Shown here one piece after another: positions 51,740 to 60,690 of a stretch of DNA of 64,000 bases. The stretch lies in the NCBI GenBank assembly GCA_965215715.1, contig OZ244129.1:310001-374000 (forward strand). Direction: 5' to 3'. Each line of letters opens with the position of its first letter. Within the stretch, counting starts at the first letter, position 1. The position numbers and the translations under genes were made by a program. Under the pieces are notes generated by a model. It ran no database searches. It had not been told where the DNA came from and was given only the letters and a program-made list of their open reading frames with translations. Source of the stretch: HXMU1428-3 sp965215715 (GTDB taxonomy: Bacteria; Pseudomonadota; Alphaproteobacteria; Rhizobiales; HXMU1428-3).

Positions 51740-53584
51740 TTATAGCTTTAACGCGGCAGTGGCGGTTTTTAACCAGGCTTTTTCTTGGCCCTTGAGGTGT
51801 TTGCTTAAAGTTTTCCAGACGGTGCGGTGATAGGCGTTGAGCCATTTTAACTCGCTTTTGGATAACAAACTGATATCGATAAGGTTTTTATCAAAGGGGG
51901 CGAGTGTGAGGGTCTCAAAGCTCATCATGGGGTGTTCGCCGCCTGTTATATCTTCTGGGTCTTTGACCAGGATAAGGTTTTCAAGCCGGATGCCATATGC
52001 ACCTTGTTTGTAATAGCCTGGCTCGTTGGACAGGATCATGCCTGGCTCTAAGGGGACCGTTGAGCGACGGGATATGCTTTGGGGGCCTTCATGGACAGAG
52101 AGAAAACTGCCCACACCATGACCTGTGCCGTGATTATAATCCAGCCCGGCTTGCCACAGCGGGGCACGAGCGAAGGGGTCCAGGTCAACGCCGCGAGACC
52201 CTTTTGGAAAAAAGGCCGTGGTTAAATTAATATGGGCCTTTAACACCATGGTGTAGTGTTTGATCATGCCAGGTTTTGGCTCGCCAATGGCCAATGTGCG
52301 GGTGATATCTGTGGTGCCGTCTTGATATTGGGCGCCGCTGTCAACCAGATAGAGCTCGCCTTGTTTGAGCTGGCGGTTGGTTTTTTCACTGACCCGGTAA
52401 TGGACAATGGCCCCATTTGGGCCCGCGCCTGAAATGGTTTCAAAGCTGATGTCTTTTAAGGCGCCGGTTTGATGGCGGAAATTTTCTAATGATTGGGCTG
52501 CTTCAATCTCGGTGATTGGTTGGTCTTTGGGGACTTGGCTGAGCCAATGTAAGAAACGGGTTATGGAAACACCGTCTCGCTCATGGGCTGACCTCATGCC
52601 CTCTATTTCAGCCTTGTTCTTTTTGGCTTTTGGCAAAGAGATAGGGTCTTGGCCGCGGATGATTTCAGCGCGTGAGGCGCGCAGGGTTTGGTATATAGCA
52701 CTGTTGGTGCGGTCCGGGTCGATGAGGACTTTTTTAAACTTTGCGCCAAGGGATTTTAGTGAGCTTTCAAAATTTTCTGGTGGGACAAGCTTAGCTGTGC
52801 CGGTGATATGGTCTTTGGCGCGGGTGTTTAGGCGGTCTGAGTTGATAAACACCTCAGGCTTGGAACGGGCATGGATGATGGCATGGGCCAGCATGATGGG
52901 GGTGTGGGGCACATCTTGGCCACGAATGTTGAACAGCCAGCACACGCTTTCAGGGGCTGTGGCGATAAAGGCGTCCGCCCCTTTGGTTTTTAAAACCTCT
53001 TGAATTTGTTTTATTTTTTCAGCTGGTTCTTGGCCGGTGTATTTTTTTGGGTGGCCAATAACAGGGCTGGACGGTTTTGGTGGTTGGGTTTGCCAGATGG
53101 TGTCAATGGGGTTGCTGGGCATAGAGACCAGCTGGGCTTGTTTTTGCTCTAGCGCTTCGTTGAGGGTTTCAAAGTTGGCAACGCTTAACAGCTTTGGGTC
53201 TAGCCCTAAGCTCATGCCTTTTTTGACATGTTGTTTGAGCCAGTGTGATGGCCTTGTTTGGGTGATGGCTTGTGGTGTGATGATGTTTTGATCCACTTCT
53301 GATTGGACCTGCAATGTATAGCGCCCATCAATGAAAATAGCGGCTTTGGTCTCTAGGATGATGGCAATACCAGCTGAGCCTGAAAAGCCGGTGAGCCATA
53401 ACAGGCGTTCATCATGGGCAGAGACATATTCGTTTAAATGTTCATCGGCGCGCGGGATGATAAAGCCGTTGAGCTTTTTCTTTTTTAGCTCTGCACGTAA
53501 TTGTGTGATGCGCTGCGCTGTGTGTGCAGGCCCGCCGCGGTTTTCAAAGGTTTGAAAAGAGGTTTTTGTTGTTTCTTTAGTCAT
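51740..53584 (-). CDS. Aminopeptidase P family Xaa-Pro peptidase (M24)
   Basis: A 614-residue protein of the long, three-domain aminopeptidase P type. ATG 53584 with AAGGGG 6 nt upstream is used; the upstream frame would read into palindromic element 5. Two creatinase-like N-terminal domains (about 20-300) lead to the pita-bread catalytic domain with metal ligands in YLVDSGAQYQDGTTDITRT (two Asp), YNHGTGHGVGSFLSVHEGP (His), ILSNEPGYYK and YGIRLENLI (two Glu). It removes N-terminal residues before proline, likely with Mn2+ in the cytoplasm. It is separated from prmA upstream by a palindromic element. Confidence 0.93.
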   Translation of the reverse strand: MTKETTKTSFQTFENRGGPAHTAQRITQLRAELKKKKLNGFIIPRADEHLNEYVSAHDERLLWLTGFSGSAGIAIILETKAAIFIDGRYTLQVQSEVDQNIITPQAITQTRPSHWLKQHVKKGMSLGLDPKLLSVANFETLNEALEQKQAQLVSMPSNPIDTIWQTQPPKPSSPVIGHPKKYTGQEPAEKIKQIQEVLKTKGADAFIATAPESVCWLFNIRGQDVPHTPIMLAHAIIHARSKPEVFINSDRLNTRAKDHITGTAKLVPPENFESSLKSLGAKFKKVLIDPDRTNSAIYQTLRASRAEIIRGQDPISLPKAKKNKAEIEGMRSAHERDGVSITRFLHWLSQVPKDQPITEIEAAQSLENFRHQTGALKDISFETISGAGPNGAIVHYRVSEKTNRQLKQGELYLVDSGAQYQDGTTDITRTLAIGEPKPGMIKHYTMVLKAHINLTTAFFPKGSRGVDLDPFARAPLWQAGLDYNHGTGHGVGSFLSVHEGPQSISRRSTVPLEPGMILSNEPGYYKQGAYGIRLENLILVKDPEDITGGEHPMMSFETLTLAPFDKNLIDISLLSKSELKWLNAYHRTVWKTLSKHLKGQEKAWLKTATAALKL

Positions 53585-53610
53585 TTTTTGCCCCTTAGAT
53601 GTGCCACTTC

Positions 53611-53770
53611 GTGCCTTAAATCTCATGGTTAGACTTTGGCATTTTTAAATCGGTTGTCAAGGATTTCACTTGCGCTCCGCGATTCTTAAGTGGCGCTTTG
53701 GATGCCCACCAGCAACCGCGCTGACATCCCCTTAAAAAATGCAAAAATCTTACCATGGATATTAAGGCAC
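53611..53770 (+). repeat. Long palindromic element, copy 5 (aminopeptidase P-prmA gap)
   Basis: 160 bp. Outer arms GTGCCTTAAATCTCATG and CATGGATATTAAGGCAC are mostly paired. GCATTTT and AAAATGC are kept, as are a left 10-mer TAAATCGGTT with GTCAAGG and a right TGAC with 10-mer ATCCCCTTAA. In this copy the two 10-mers do not match each other. The loop contains a nested motif A at 53693-53722. It is oriented as the other four although the flanking genes are leftward. Confidence 0.85.
53693..53722 (+). repeat. Short dispersed repeat A, nested in palindromic element 5
   Basis: GCGCTTTGGATGCCCACCAG... then CAACCGCGCT lies in the loop of element 5. Same motif as at 33035-33065, 17447-17475 and 14141-14170. 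Confidence 0.7.
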
Positions 53771-53780
53771 AGCTCAGGCG

Positions 53781-54665
53781 TTAGTTTTTTTCGAAAAGAA
53801 TTGTGACCCATTCATCGTATTGATTGGTTGACTGGTGGGTGAGGCCGTTGGCTTGATAACATTTTATAATGTCATCTGCTTGGGTTTCTAAAATGCCTGA
53901 TAGAATAAGAGAGGCATTGTTTGCTAATGCTTGAAATATGCCGGGGGCCATTGTTAGCAAGGGTTTTGCTAGGATGTTGGCGATGATGAGGTCATAAGGG
54001 GCAACGTTTGCAATTGCCTTATCTGTGAGGCCATCAGCGCATATGCATGTCATATTTTGATTGGCTTGGTTCAACTCACTATTGTCTTGTGCCACTTTTA
54101 TCGCAATTGGGTCTATGTCACTGGCGATGATCTTTGCTTGGGGCCACATTTGGCTTGCAGCGATGGCGAGAATGCCGGTGCCGGTGCCAAGGTCTAGAAT
54201 GGTTTTGGGGGTAGTACTTTGAGCGCATTGGTCAATGGCGATTAAACACCCCTTTGTGGTGCCGTGATGGGCGGTGCCAAAGGCTTGGGCGGCGTTGATT
54301 TCAATGGAAAAAGATTTGCCTTCAGATTGGGGCGCATCGTGGCTGCCATAAATGAAAAAACGCCCCGCTTCTACTGGTGAGAGGTTGGATTGAACATGGG
54401 ACACCCAGTCTTTGTTTTCAACTTGTTTTAGGTCCAGCTGGAAAGTGCTTGAGGCTAACTCCAGGCTTGTTTGGATGTGTTGTTCAAACTCTTCTAGATT
54501 GGGGGCAAAATCATAAATAGCGGTGCTTTGCCAGGTTTTGTCAGAGGTTTCAAAATGGCTGACAGACAATGGGGCCGGTTCACTGTTTTCTAAAAGGCTG
54601 GCAATGGTGTTTGCGGCCCGTTTTTCGGCCCTTATGATGACTTCATAGAGTTTTGGGTCTGACAT
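53781..54665 (-). CDS. prmA: Ribosomal protein L11 methyltransferase PrmA
   Basis: A 294-residue SAM-dependent enzyme that trimethylates ribosomal protein L11. N-terminal L11-binding domain (about 1-110), linker with DWVSHVQSNLSPVEAGRFFI, catalytic domain with FGTAHHGTTKGCL, TILDLGTGTGILAIAASQM (about 164-182), and the substrate motif YDLIIANILAKPL (about 225-237). It starts 6 bp after the DUF3754 gene stop and is probably co-transcribed with it. Confidence 0.93.
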   Translation of the reverse strand: MSDPKLYEVIIRAEKRAANTIASLLENSEPAPLSVSHFETSDKTWQSTAIYDFAPNLEEFEQHIQTSLELASSTFQLDLKQVENKDWVSHVQSNLSPVEAGRFFIYGSHDAPQSEGKSFSIEINAAQAFGTAHHGTTKGCLIAIDQCAQSTTPKTILDLGTGTGILAIAASQMWPQAKIIASDIDPIAIKVAQDNSELNQANQNMTCICADGLTDKAIANVAPYDLIIANILAKPLLTMAPGIFQALANNASLILSGILETQADDIIKCYQANGLTHQSTNQYDEWVTILFEKN

Positions 54666-54671
54666 GAACGG

Positions 54672-56108
54672 TTAAGCCGTTTCGGGCTTATGAAGCACGC
54701 CGTTCCATAACCGTTGGACGTGGTTGATGGCTTGGGCAGGGGGCAGGATCTTATAACCATTGTTCCCGTTCTTCTCGATCAATCCATCGCGCACCAGGCG
54801 GCTGAAGGCGTCTTCTAAATCAAATTCAATGTCGACGTTGAAAGTGGTTTTCAGATACGTTTCAATTTCTGTTTTGGCTCTGCTCAAGTTGGTTTCTTGG
54901 CCCCGGTTGCGGCATAAGAAGGTGTAGAGCAAAATTTCTTCTTTGATGTCTTCTTCTTCAGCCCGATCAACCAGCAGGGTGAGGACACCGCGATTGTTGG
55001 CCAGGTTATGAAAATAAAGGTTTTGCGCCAGTGTCATCATATATTCATTGCGCTGGTTGAAAAACTTGGTGATTTGGCGAACCAGCAAGCCGATAAAACC
55101 GGCTAGAGTGGTGATGAGTGTGATCGGGTTTAGCAAGGTGGCAGCGGCCAAGAATTTTGGAACAATGCCAACAAGTCCGGCCACTGTGCCACCGCCTGCA
55201 GTCAGGCCTAGCTTTAATTTGTCGAACAGTTTGAATTCCACTTTGGTGTTTGGAAACATCATTTCCAAATCATCTTGGGGGATGTTCTTAAACAGCTTTA
55301 AATAGATCTTCTTGCTGGTGACCCCGTCTGGCAAGAGTTTTAAGTTTTTGGCAATGCGTTTTTCAGCCTGCTGTCTGGAGATCTCTTCTTTGATCATCAG
55401 CTCGTTAACTTGCTCTTCTTTGGGCTTGAGTTTTAAAGCGATGAACAGACGTTGGAATATGGGGGTTTCAACTGGTTTCTTTTTTAAGTAGGCCCATTTC
55501 CAATCGCGGTATTCAACAATTTTTGTGCCCGCGCCGCGAAAATAAATCACCACATCATCAAAGGCATCCAAATCAACATGAAGGCGCAGGCCATAGGGGC
55601 TATCAGAGGTAAGCAATAGATCTAGATTGGCTTGATTGATGCGTTCATAATTGGCAGATTCTAAAAGCTTGCCCATATTTTCCATGAGGTCATGGCGTTT
55701 TTCGCGTAGTTCCAGGTCTGAAAATGTTTCAGCTGTCAGCGTGTCGCTATCTGGGCTGAAGGTGAGATAGGCGTCTTTTAATTTGCCTAAGCGGTCGCGG
55801 TAAGACTGATGGCGCCAGGCGTTTAAATCTTGCATCAAGACTTTGCCTTGCTCGCTTTCGCCTTGGGCCCACATATCAGCTTGGCCTAAGTGATTAACCA
55901 AAGATTGGTAGGAAACGGGGATAAACCGCTCTTTTTCCGGCGCTTTGACCTGGGTGAGGCCTTTTATAATTTTCTTGGTTTTTTTATCGGCTTTGCCATC
56001 TGCGTGGCGAACATCGGCCTTTGAGGGGCGAAACAGGCTGTAAAAGCGTTTAAAGCCTTTGAGTTTTTGAGATTGGGTTTGGCCCATTGTTGCTTGCGCA
56101 TCACTCAT
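54672..56108 (-). CDS. DUF3754 family membrane-associated protein
   Basis: A 478-residue protein. ATG 56108 is preferred with GGTGGAG about 8 nt upstream; GTG 56123 is an alternative that would add five residues. It matches DUF3754 (related to TMEM143): DVVIYFRGAGTKIVEYRDW, LKLFKNIPQDDLEMMFPNTK, then two hydrophobic helices (about 310-355, including LTAGGGTVAGLVGIVPKFLA and ITLITTLAGFIGLLVRQI), and TLAQNLYFHNLANNRGVLTL, a conserved core. The C-terminal region looks winged-helix-like. Function is unknown; it precedes prmA. Confidence 0.85.
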   Translation of the reverse strand: MSDAQATMGQTQSQKLKGFKRFYSLFRPSKADVRHADGKADKKTKKIIKGLTQVKAPEKERFIPVSYQSLVNHLGQADMWAQGESEQGKVLMQDLNAWRHQSYRDRLGKLKDAYLTFSPDSDTLTAETFSDLELREKRHDLMENMGKLLESANYERINQANLDLLLTSDSPYGLRLHVDLDAFDDVVIYFRGAGTKIVEYRDWKWAYLKKKPVETPIFQRLFIALKLKPKEEQVNELMIKEEISRQQAEKRIAKNLKLLPDGVTSKKIYLKLFKNIPQDDLEMMFPNTKVEFKLFDKLKLGLTAGGGTVAGLVGIVPKFLAAATLLNPITLITTLAGFIGLLVRQITKFFNQRNEYMMTLAQNLYFHNLANNRGVLTLLVDRAEEEDIKEEILLYTFLCRNRGQETNLSRAKTEIETYLKTTFNVDIEFDLEDAFSRLVRDGLIEKNGNNGYKILPPAQAINHVQRLWNGVLHKPETA

Positions 56109-56316
56109 TTTTATGAACTCCACCTTATATTTTATGAGTTGGCGACCTAAAATTTAAATTTTAAACGCTTTTGTCCTTGTGTGTTTATAAGTCCATGTGT
56201 TGCTTGTTGCAATTGACTGTTGGTCAGGGCGTTAGAAAACCCTTAAATCAAGCGTATAATGTGACAATTTGGCCATTGAATGGACGGCTTCTTATATTTT
56301 TCCAGAAAATTTAAGC

Positions 56317-58569
56317 TTAATGGCGCTCTAGGAAAGAGGCGATGACCTTTTTGGTCCCGGCCTTTTCAAAGGCGATGGTAAGCTTGTCGCCATTGATGTC
56401 TTGGATGCTGCCATAGCCAAATTTTTGGTGAAACACCCGTTCGCCAATGGCGAAATCAGTGGTGCCCGCTTGGGTGCTGGAGATGACCTCAGCATCGATG
56501 ACTTTTGGTTTTGCTGCTGACTTAATGGTGCGCTGGTGGTTTTGGGCCATGTTGTCAAAACGCGATGTGATATAGCCGCCATAGGCGCTTTGTTGGTCAA
56601 TGACTTCAATATGGTTTTCAGGCAATTCATCAATAAAGCGAGAGGGCAGGGGCGATGACCAACTGCCGTGAATGCGCCGGTTTTGGGTAAAGGTAATGTG
56701 GGCTTGTTTTTTTGCTCGGGTAATGCCGACATAGCCTAAGCGGCGCTCCTCTTCTAGCCCGGCGCGGCCCTCTTCATCTAATGAGCGTTGATGGGGAAAC
56801 AGGCCTTCTTCCCAGCCGGGTAAAAAGACTGTGTCAAATTCTAACCCTTTGGCAGCATGAAGGGTCATTAAATTAACCCGGTCGCCATCACTGTTGGCAT
56901 CAGCGTCCATGACAAGAGAGACATGTTCCATAAATCCAGCAAGGTTTTCAAACTCGCCCATGTAGCGGATGAGTTCTTTTAAGTTTTCAAGCCTTGTGTG
57001 GCTTTGGGGGCTTTTGTCTTTTTGCCACATTTGGGTGTAGCCGCTTTCATCCAAAATGCGTTCGGCCAGCTCTGTATGGGGTAGGGTTTTGATGTCTTGG
57101 CGCCAGGCTGCAAATTGTTCGATGAGCTGGCGCAAGCTGCCGCGTGCTTTGGGGCGCAGTTCTTGCGTTTCAACAATTTCCATGGCCGCTTCAAATAATG
57201 AGAGCTGGCGGGATTTGGCATGGGTGTGCAAGGTTTCCAAGGTGGCTGTGGCCAGCCCGCGTTTGGGGGTGTTGATGATGCGCTCAAATTTTAAGTCATT
57301 GGCCGGGTTGAGGGCAACATCGAAATAAGCGCAAGCGTCTTTGATCTCTAACCGTTCATAAAAGCGCGGGCCGCCGATGACACGGTAGGGGAGGCCAAGG
57401 GTGACGAATCTGTCTTCAAAGGCGCGCATTTGGAATGAGGCGCGCACGAGGATGGCGATTTCATTTAAGGGGTGGTTTTTGGTTTGCAGGCTTTCAATTT
57501 CATCACCAATGGTGCGGGCTTCTTCTGCATCGTCCCATAGGCTGCGTAAAGTGACTTGTTCTCCCAGGCCATCTCGCGTGTGCAGTGTTTTGCCTAAGCG
57601 GTCTTGGTTATGATCTATCAGGCCAGAGGCAGCGCCCAAAATGTGGCCAGTGGAGCGGTAATTGCGCTCAAGGCGTATGACGCTGGCGCCTTTGAAATCT
57701 TCTTCAAAACGCAAAATGTTATCCACTTGCGCGCCGCGCCAGCCATAAATGGCTTGGTCATCATCACCAACGCAACAAATGTTGCCGGTGCCTTGGGCGA
57801 TTAGGCGCAACCAAAGATATTGGGCAACGTTGGTGTCTTGATACTCATCAACCAGTATGTATTTAAAATAGCGATGATATTGCTGCAAAATGTCCTCATG
57901 GTTTTGGAACAGCTTGTTCATCTCTAGCAGTAAGTCGCCAAAGTCTACTGCGTTGAGGTCTTTTAATCTGGCTTGATAGGCTGTGTAGAGCTCTTTACCT
58001 TTGCCATTGGCAAAAGCAAAGCCTTCTCCGTTGGGTACTTTTTCTGGCGGAAGGCCTTGGTTTTTCCACCCATCAATGAGGGTGGCCAGTTGGCGCGGGG
58101 GCCAGCGTTTTTCATCTATGTTTTCAGCTTTGATCAATTGTTTGAGCAAGCGCAGCGTATCGTCTGTATCTAGTATAGTGAAATTGGATTTTAAACCCGC
58201 CAATTCTGCGTGACGGCGCAGCACTTTGACCCCTATGGCATGGAAAGTGCCAAGCCAGGGCATGCCCTCGACCGTGCCGCCGACCATTTGGCCGATGCGG
58301 TTTTTCATTTCTTTGGTGGCTTTGTTGGTAAAGGTAACGGCCAAGATTTCATTGGGGCGGGCTTTGCCTGTGGCCAGAATGTGGGCAATGCGGGTGGTCA
58401 GCACCCGGGTTTTGCCTGTGCCGGCACCAGCCAGAACCAAAACCGGCCCTTGCGTTGTTAAAACGGCTTTGGTTTGCTCTTCATTTAAGCCGGCCAAATA
58501 AGGCGGGGCGGCTTGCCCGGTGCGCGCCCGTTCAGAAAGGCTTGGTGATTTTGATTTGGCTGCGGTCAT
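56317..58569 (-). CDS. uvrD: ATP-dependent DNA helicase UvrD/PcrA
   Basis: A 750-residue superfamily 1 3'-5' helicase for nucleotide excision and mismatch repair. Walker A VLAGAGTGKTRVLTTRIAHI (about 46-65); motif Ia TFTNKATKEMKNRI; Walker B ILVDEYQDTN; motif III VGDDDQAIYGWRGA; motif IV RLERNYRST; motif V VNLMTLHAAKGLEFD; motif VI RRLGYVGITRAKK. The C-terminal Tudor-like VFHQKFGYGSIQDINGDKL binds RNA polymerase in PcrA. Full length. It is a single gene with gaps of about 200 bp on either side. Confidence 0.95.
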   Translation of the reverse strand: MTAAKSKSPSLSERARTGQAAPPYLAGLNEEQTKAVLTTQGPVLVLAGAGTGKTRVLTTRIAHILATGKARPNEILAVTFTNKATKEMKNRIGQMVGGTVEGMPWLGTFHAIGVKVLRRHAELAGLKSNFTILDTDDTLRLLKQLIKAENIDEKRWPPRQLATLIDGWKNQGLPPEKVPNGEGFAFANGKGKELYTAYQARLKDLNAVDFGDLLLEMNKLFQNHEDILQQYHRYFKYILVDEYQDTNVAQYLWLRLIAQGTGNICCVGDDDQAIYGWRGAQVDNILRFEEDFKGASVIRLERNYRSTGHILGAASGLIDHNQDRLGKTLHTRDGLGEQVTLRSLWDDAEEARTIGDEIESLQTKNHPLNEIAILVRASFQMRAFEDRFVTLGLPYRVIGGPRFYERLEIKDACAYFDVALNPANDLKFERIINTPKRGLATATLETLHTHAKSRQLSLFEAAMEIVETQELRPKARGSLRQLIEQFAAWRQDIKTLPHTELAERILDESGYTQMWQKDKSPQSHTRLENLKELIRYMGEFENLAGFMEHVSLVMDADANSDGDRVNLMTLHAAKGLEFDTVFLPGWEEGLFPHQRSLDEEGRAGLEEERRLGYVGITRAKKQAHITFTQNRRIHGSWSSPLPSRFIDELPENHIEVIDQQSAYGGYITSRFDNMAQNHQRTIKSAAKPKVIDAEVISSTQAGTTDFAIGERVFHQKFGYGSIQDINGDKLTIAFEKAGTKKVIASFLERH

Positions 58570-58737
58570 GTATGGATGATGTGCTGTCTGTTGATTCTGG
58601 TAGCGGCCAATTTAACCAAGTTTGAGGGCGAATAAAAGGCGAACAAATGTATATTCATGGGTTTAGGGGGAGAATAACGGGGTTTTCCACGTTTCTATTG
58701 GTTATGGGGTCTTTAAGGCGTCGGTTAAGACTCCGTT

Positions 58738-60462
58738 TTAATGATGCTCTTCTTCGTGGGCTTCGATAAGGGCTTTGTTGTAGGCGTTGAGGGCCTCTAA
58801 TTTGTTGGTAGAACCGATGCTGGTGGTGTCCGTTTTTTCTATGATTACCGGGAGTTCGTCCAGACCGTGTTGGTCAAAGGCGCGAAGGGCCGTTTCTATA
58901 TTGTCTGATAAGCGCAAAGAGGGGGGATGCTTTCCATCTTCCAATAAGTCAAGCGTGGTAGGCTCTTCATGCGCTTTGTAAAAACTGCCAACGGTTAGGG
59001 TGGTGGCGATTTGTTTGTGAGGGCCGGCGGATAAAAACAGGCCGCGTCTTGATAGTTGCCAATGGAAAAAGCTCATGCCCAGAACGGCTTGGCTCAGGGC
59101 CGTCGAGATGGAGACTGTGACCAGGAGGGCGATGGTCATTTCATAACCGCCAGTTAATTCAAACACGATCATGGTGGTAGAAATGGGCGCGCCTAACACC
59201 GCTGCGGCCACACCGCCCATGCCCAATATGGCGTAAAGCCCATCTGAGGAAGCCGCTTGTGGGACAAGGGTTGCGGCAATGATCCCAAAGGCACCGCCTG
59301 TGCAGGCCCCCAAATATAAACTGGGCGAGAAGATACCGCCGCCGAACCGGCTGGCCAGAGTGATGGCCGTGGCTGCTGTTTTGGCGACCAGCAAAGCGAT
59401 GAGCAGCCAAAGGCTTAAATTTTGTTTTAGCGCATTGTCTGTGGTGTCATAGCCAACGCCCAAAATTTCGGGGAAAAAGCACGCTATGAAACCGACCATA
59501 ATGCCGCCAATGATCGGGCGGGCCCAGATGGGAATGGTAAAGCTCCAGGCAACGCGCTCTGCTGTGGACAGGGACAGTTGGAAAAGAATGGCAACCAAAG
59601 CACAGACCAAGCCTAAAATGGCAAAGGCTGGAAATTCTAAATATGATGTGATGGCATAGTTGGGAATTAAAAAGGCTGGGAATTCGCCAATGGTAAGCCG
59701 CACAATCACTGTGCCTGCCACACTTGCTAGCACCACGGGTACAAATGCTCTTAATGCATAGTGGGCCAGGATCACTTCGTGAGCAAACAGAACCCCAGCA
59801 ATGGGGGCGTTAAAAGAGGCTGATACAGCGGCTGCTACACCGGCTGCTAATAAAATGCGCCGTTCTGCTTGGGTAAAATTTGTGGCACTGGCCAAAAAGG
59901 AGGACAGGGTCGCGCCCAGATGGACCACTGGGCCTTCACGCCCAGCACTGGCACCAAAGCCTAAGCTGATGGCAGATATAAGCGCGCTCCAAAGGCCTGT
60001 TTTTAAATCAATATGGCTGCCCTTTATGGCTTTTGCTTCTATGACATCTGCCACTGCATGTGCGCGTTTGGCAGGCACAAAATGATGGAGCATTTGGCCA
60101 ACGATGATGCCGCCGATCACAGGGGCTAGGAAAAAGATGTAGGTTGGTGTGGTTTGGTAGAGCGTGCCAATATGTTCACTCATAGTCCCTAACCAAGTCC
60201 ATTGAATGGCGCCAATGGCTTTGCGGAACAACAGTGTTGCTGTGCCAACGCTGATGCCGATCATTAAAGCTAAACCCCATAAAATGAACTGTTTGCTGGA
60301 AATAAACTTTTTTATATGGGGGGCGGTGCGGTCATAATAAAGTTCGGTGCTGGCCAGTTTCAGGTGTCGTTTGCTCACCCCGTGCAGCCATTTTACGTAT
60401 TTTTGAATTTGTCGGCCCCAATTTTGATATTTTGGCTCGTTGTGGCTTTTATTGACCTTCAT
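58738..60462 (-). CDS. ClC family chloride channel or antiporter with CBS region
   Basis: A 574-residue polytopic protein. About ten membrane helices; selectivity motif GREGP (174-178) with the gating Glu176; GGGIFSPSLYLGACTGGAFG (about 385, the GxFxP loop); ISTTMIVFELTGGYEMTIAL. The first selectivity motif GSGIP is not recognisable, replaced by a region around RAHAVADVIEAKAI as in many bacterial ClCs of this type. One partial CBS-like unit (about 505-545, LRLSDNIETALRAF) is at the C terminus. Proton-coupled antiport cannot be told from a channel by eye. Confidence 0.9.
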   Translation of the reverse strand: MKVNKSHNEPKYQNWGRQIQKYVKWLHGVSKRHLKLASTELYYDRTAPHIKKFISSKQFILWGLALMIGISVGTATLLFRKAIGAIQWTWLGTMSEHIGTLYQTTPTYIFFLAPVIGGIIVGQMLHHFVPAKRAHAVADVIEAKAIKGSHIDLKTGLWSALISAISLGFGASAGREGPVVHLGATLSSFLASATNFTQAERRILLAAGVAAAVSASFNAPIAGVLFAHEVILAHYALRAFVPVVLASVAGTVIVRLTIGEFPAFLIPNYAITSYLEFPAFAILGLVCALVAILFQLSLSTAERVAWSFTIPIWARPIIGGIMVGFIACFFPEILGVGYDTTDNALKQNLSLWLLIALLVAKTAATAITLASRFGGGIFSPSLYLGACTGGAFGIIAATLVPQAASSDGLYAILGMGGVAAAVLGAPISTTMIVFELTGGYEMTIALLVTVSISTALSQAVLGMSFFHWQLSRRGLFLSAGPHKQIATTLTVGSFYKAHEEPTTLDLLEDGKHPPSLRLSDNIETALRAFDQHGLDELPVIIEKTDTTSIGSTNKLEALNAYNKALIEAHEEEHH

Positions 60463-60690
60463 TTAAGTGGGCTTTCAATGCGATTTTCAAAATTGGGACC
60501 GAGATTGCTGTTATTTTTTACTATAATTGGTGATTGCGCGTTACGTCACAATAAATTTGCTTAGAAAGGTTGTTTTTAAGCATCATATCACCTTAATTTT
60601 ATTGCTCTATAGAGACATGTTTGGTGATATGTTTTTCTTTGCTCTTTAAAGGCATAACTTTAAAGCGAGATTATTAAAGGAAAGCTGGCG
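60463..60690. promoter_or_regulatory. Divergent promoter region clc / asmA-like gene
   Basis: 228 bp between divergent genes. It contains AT-rich stretches and a GAGATTATTAAAGG tail with a ribosome binding site for the rightward gene. No RNA gene is visible. Confidence 0.3.
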
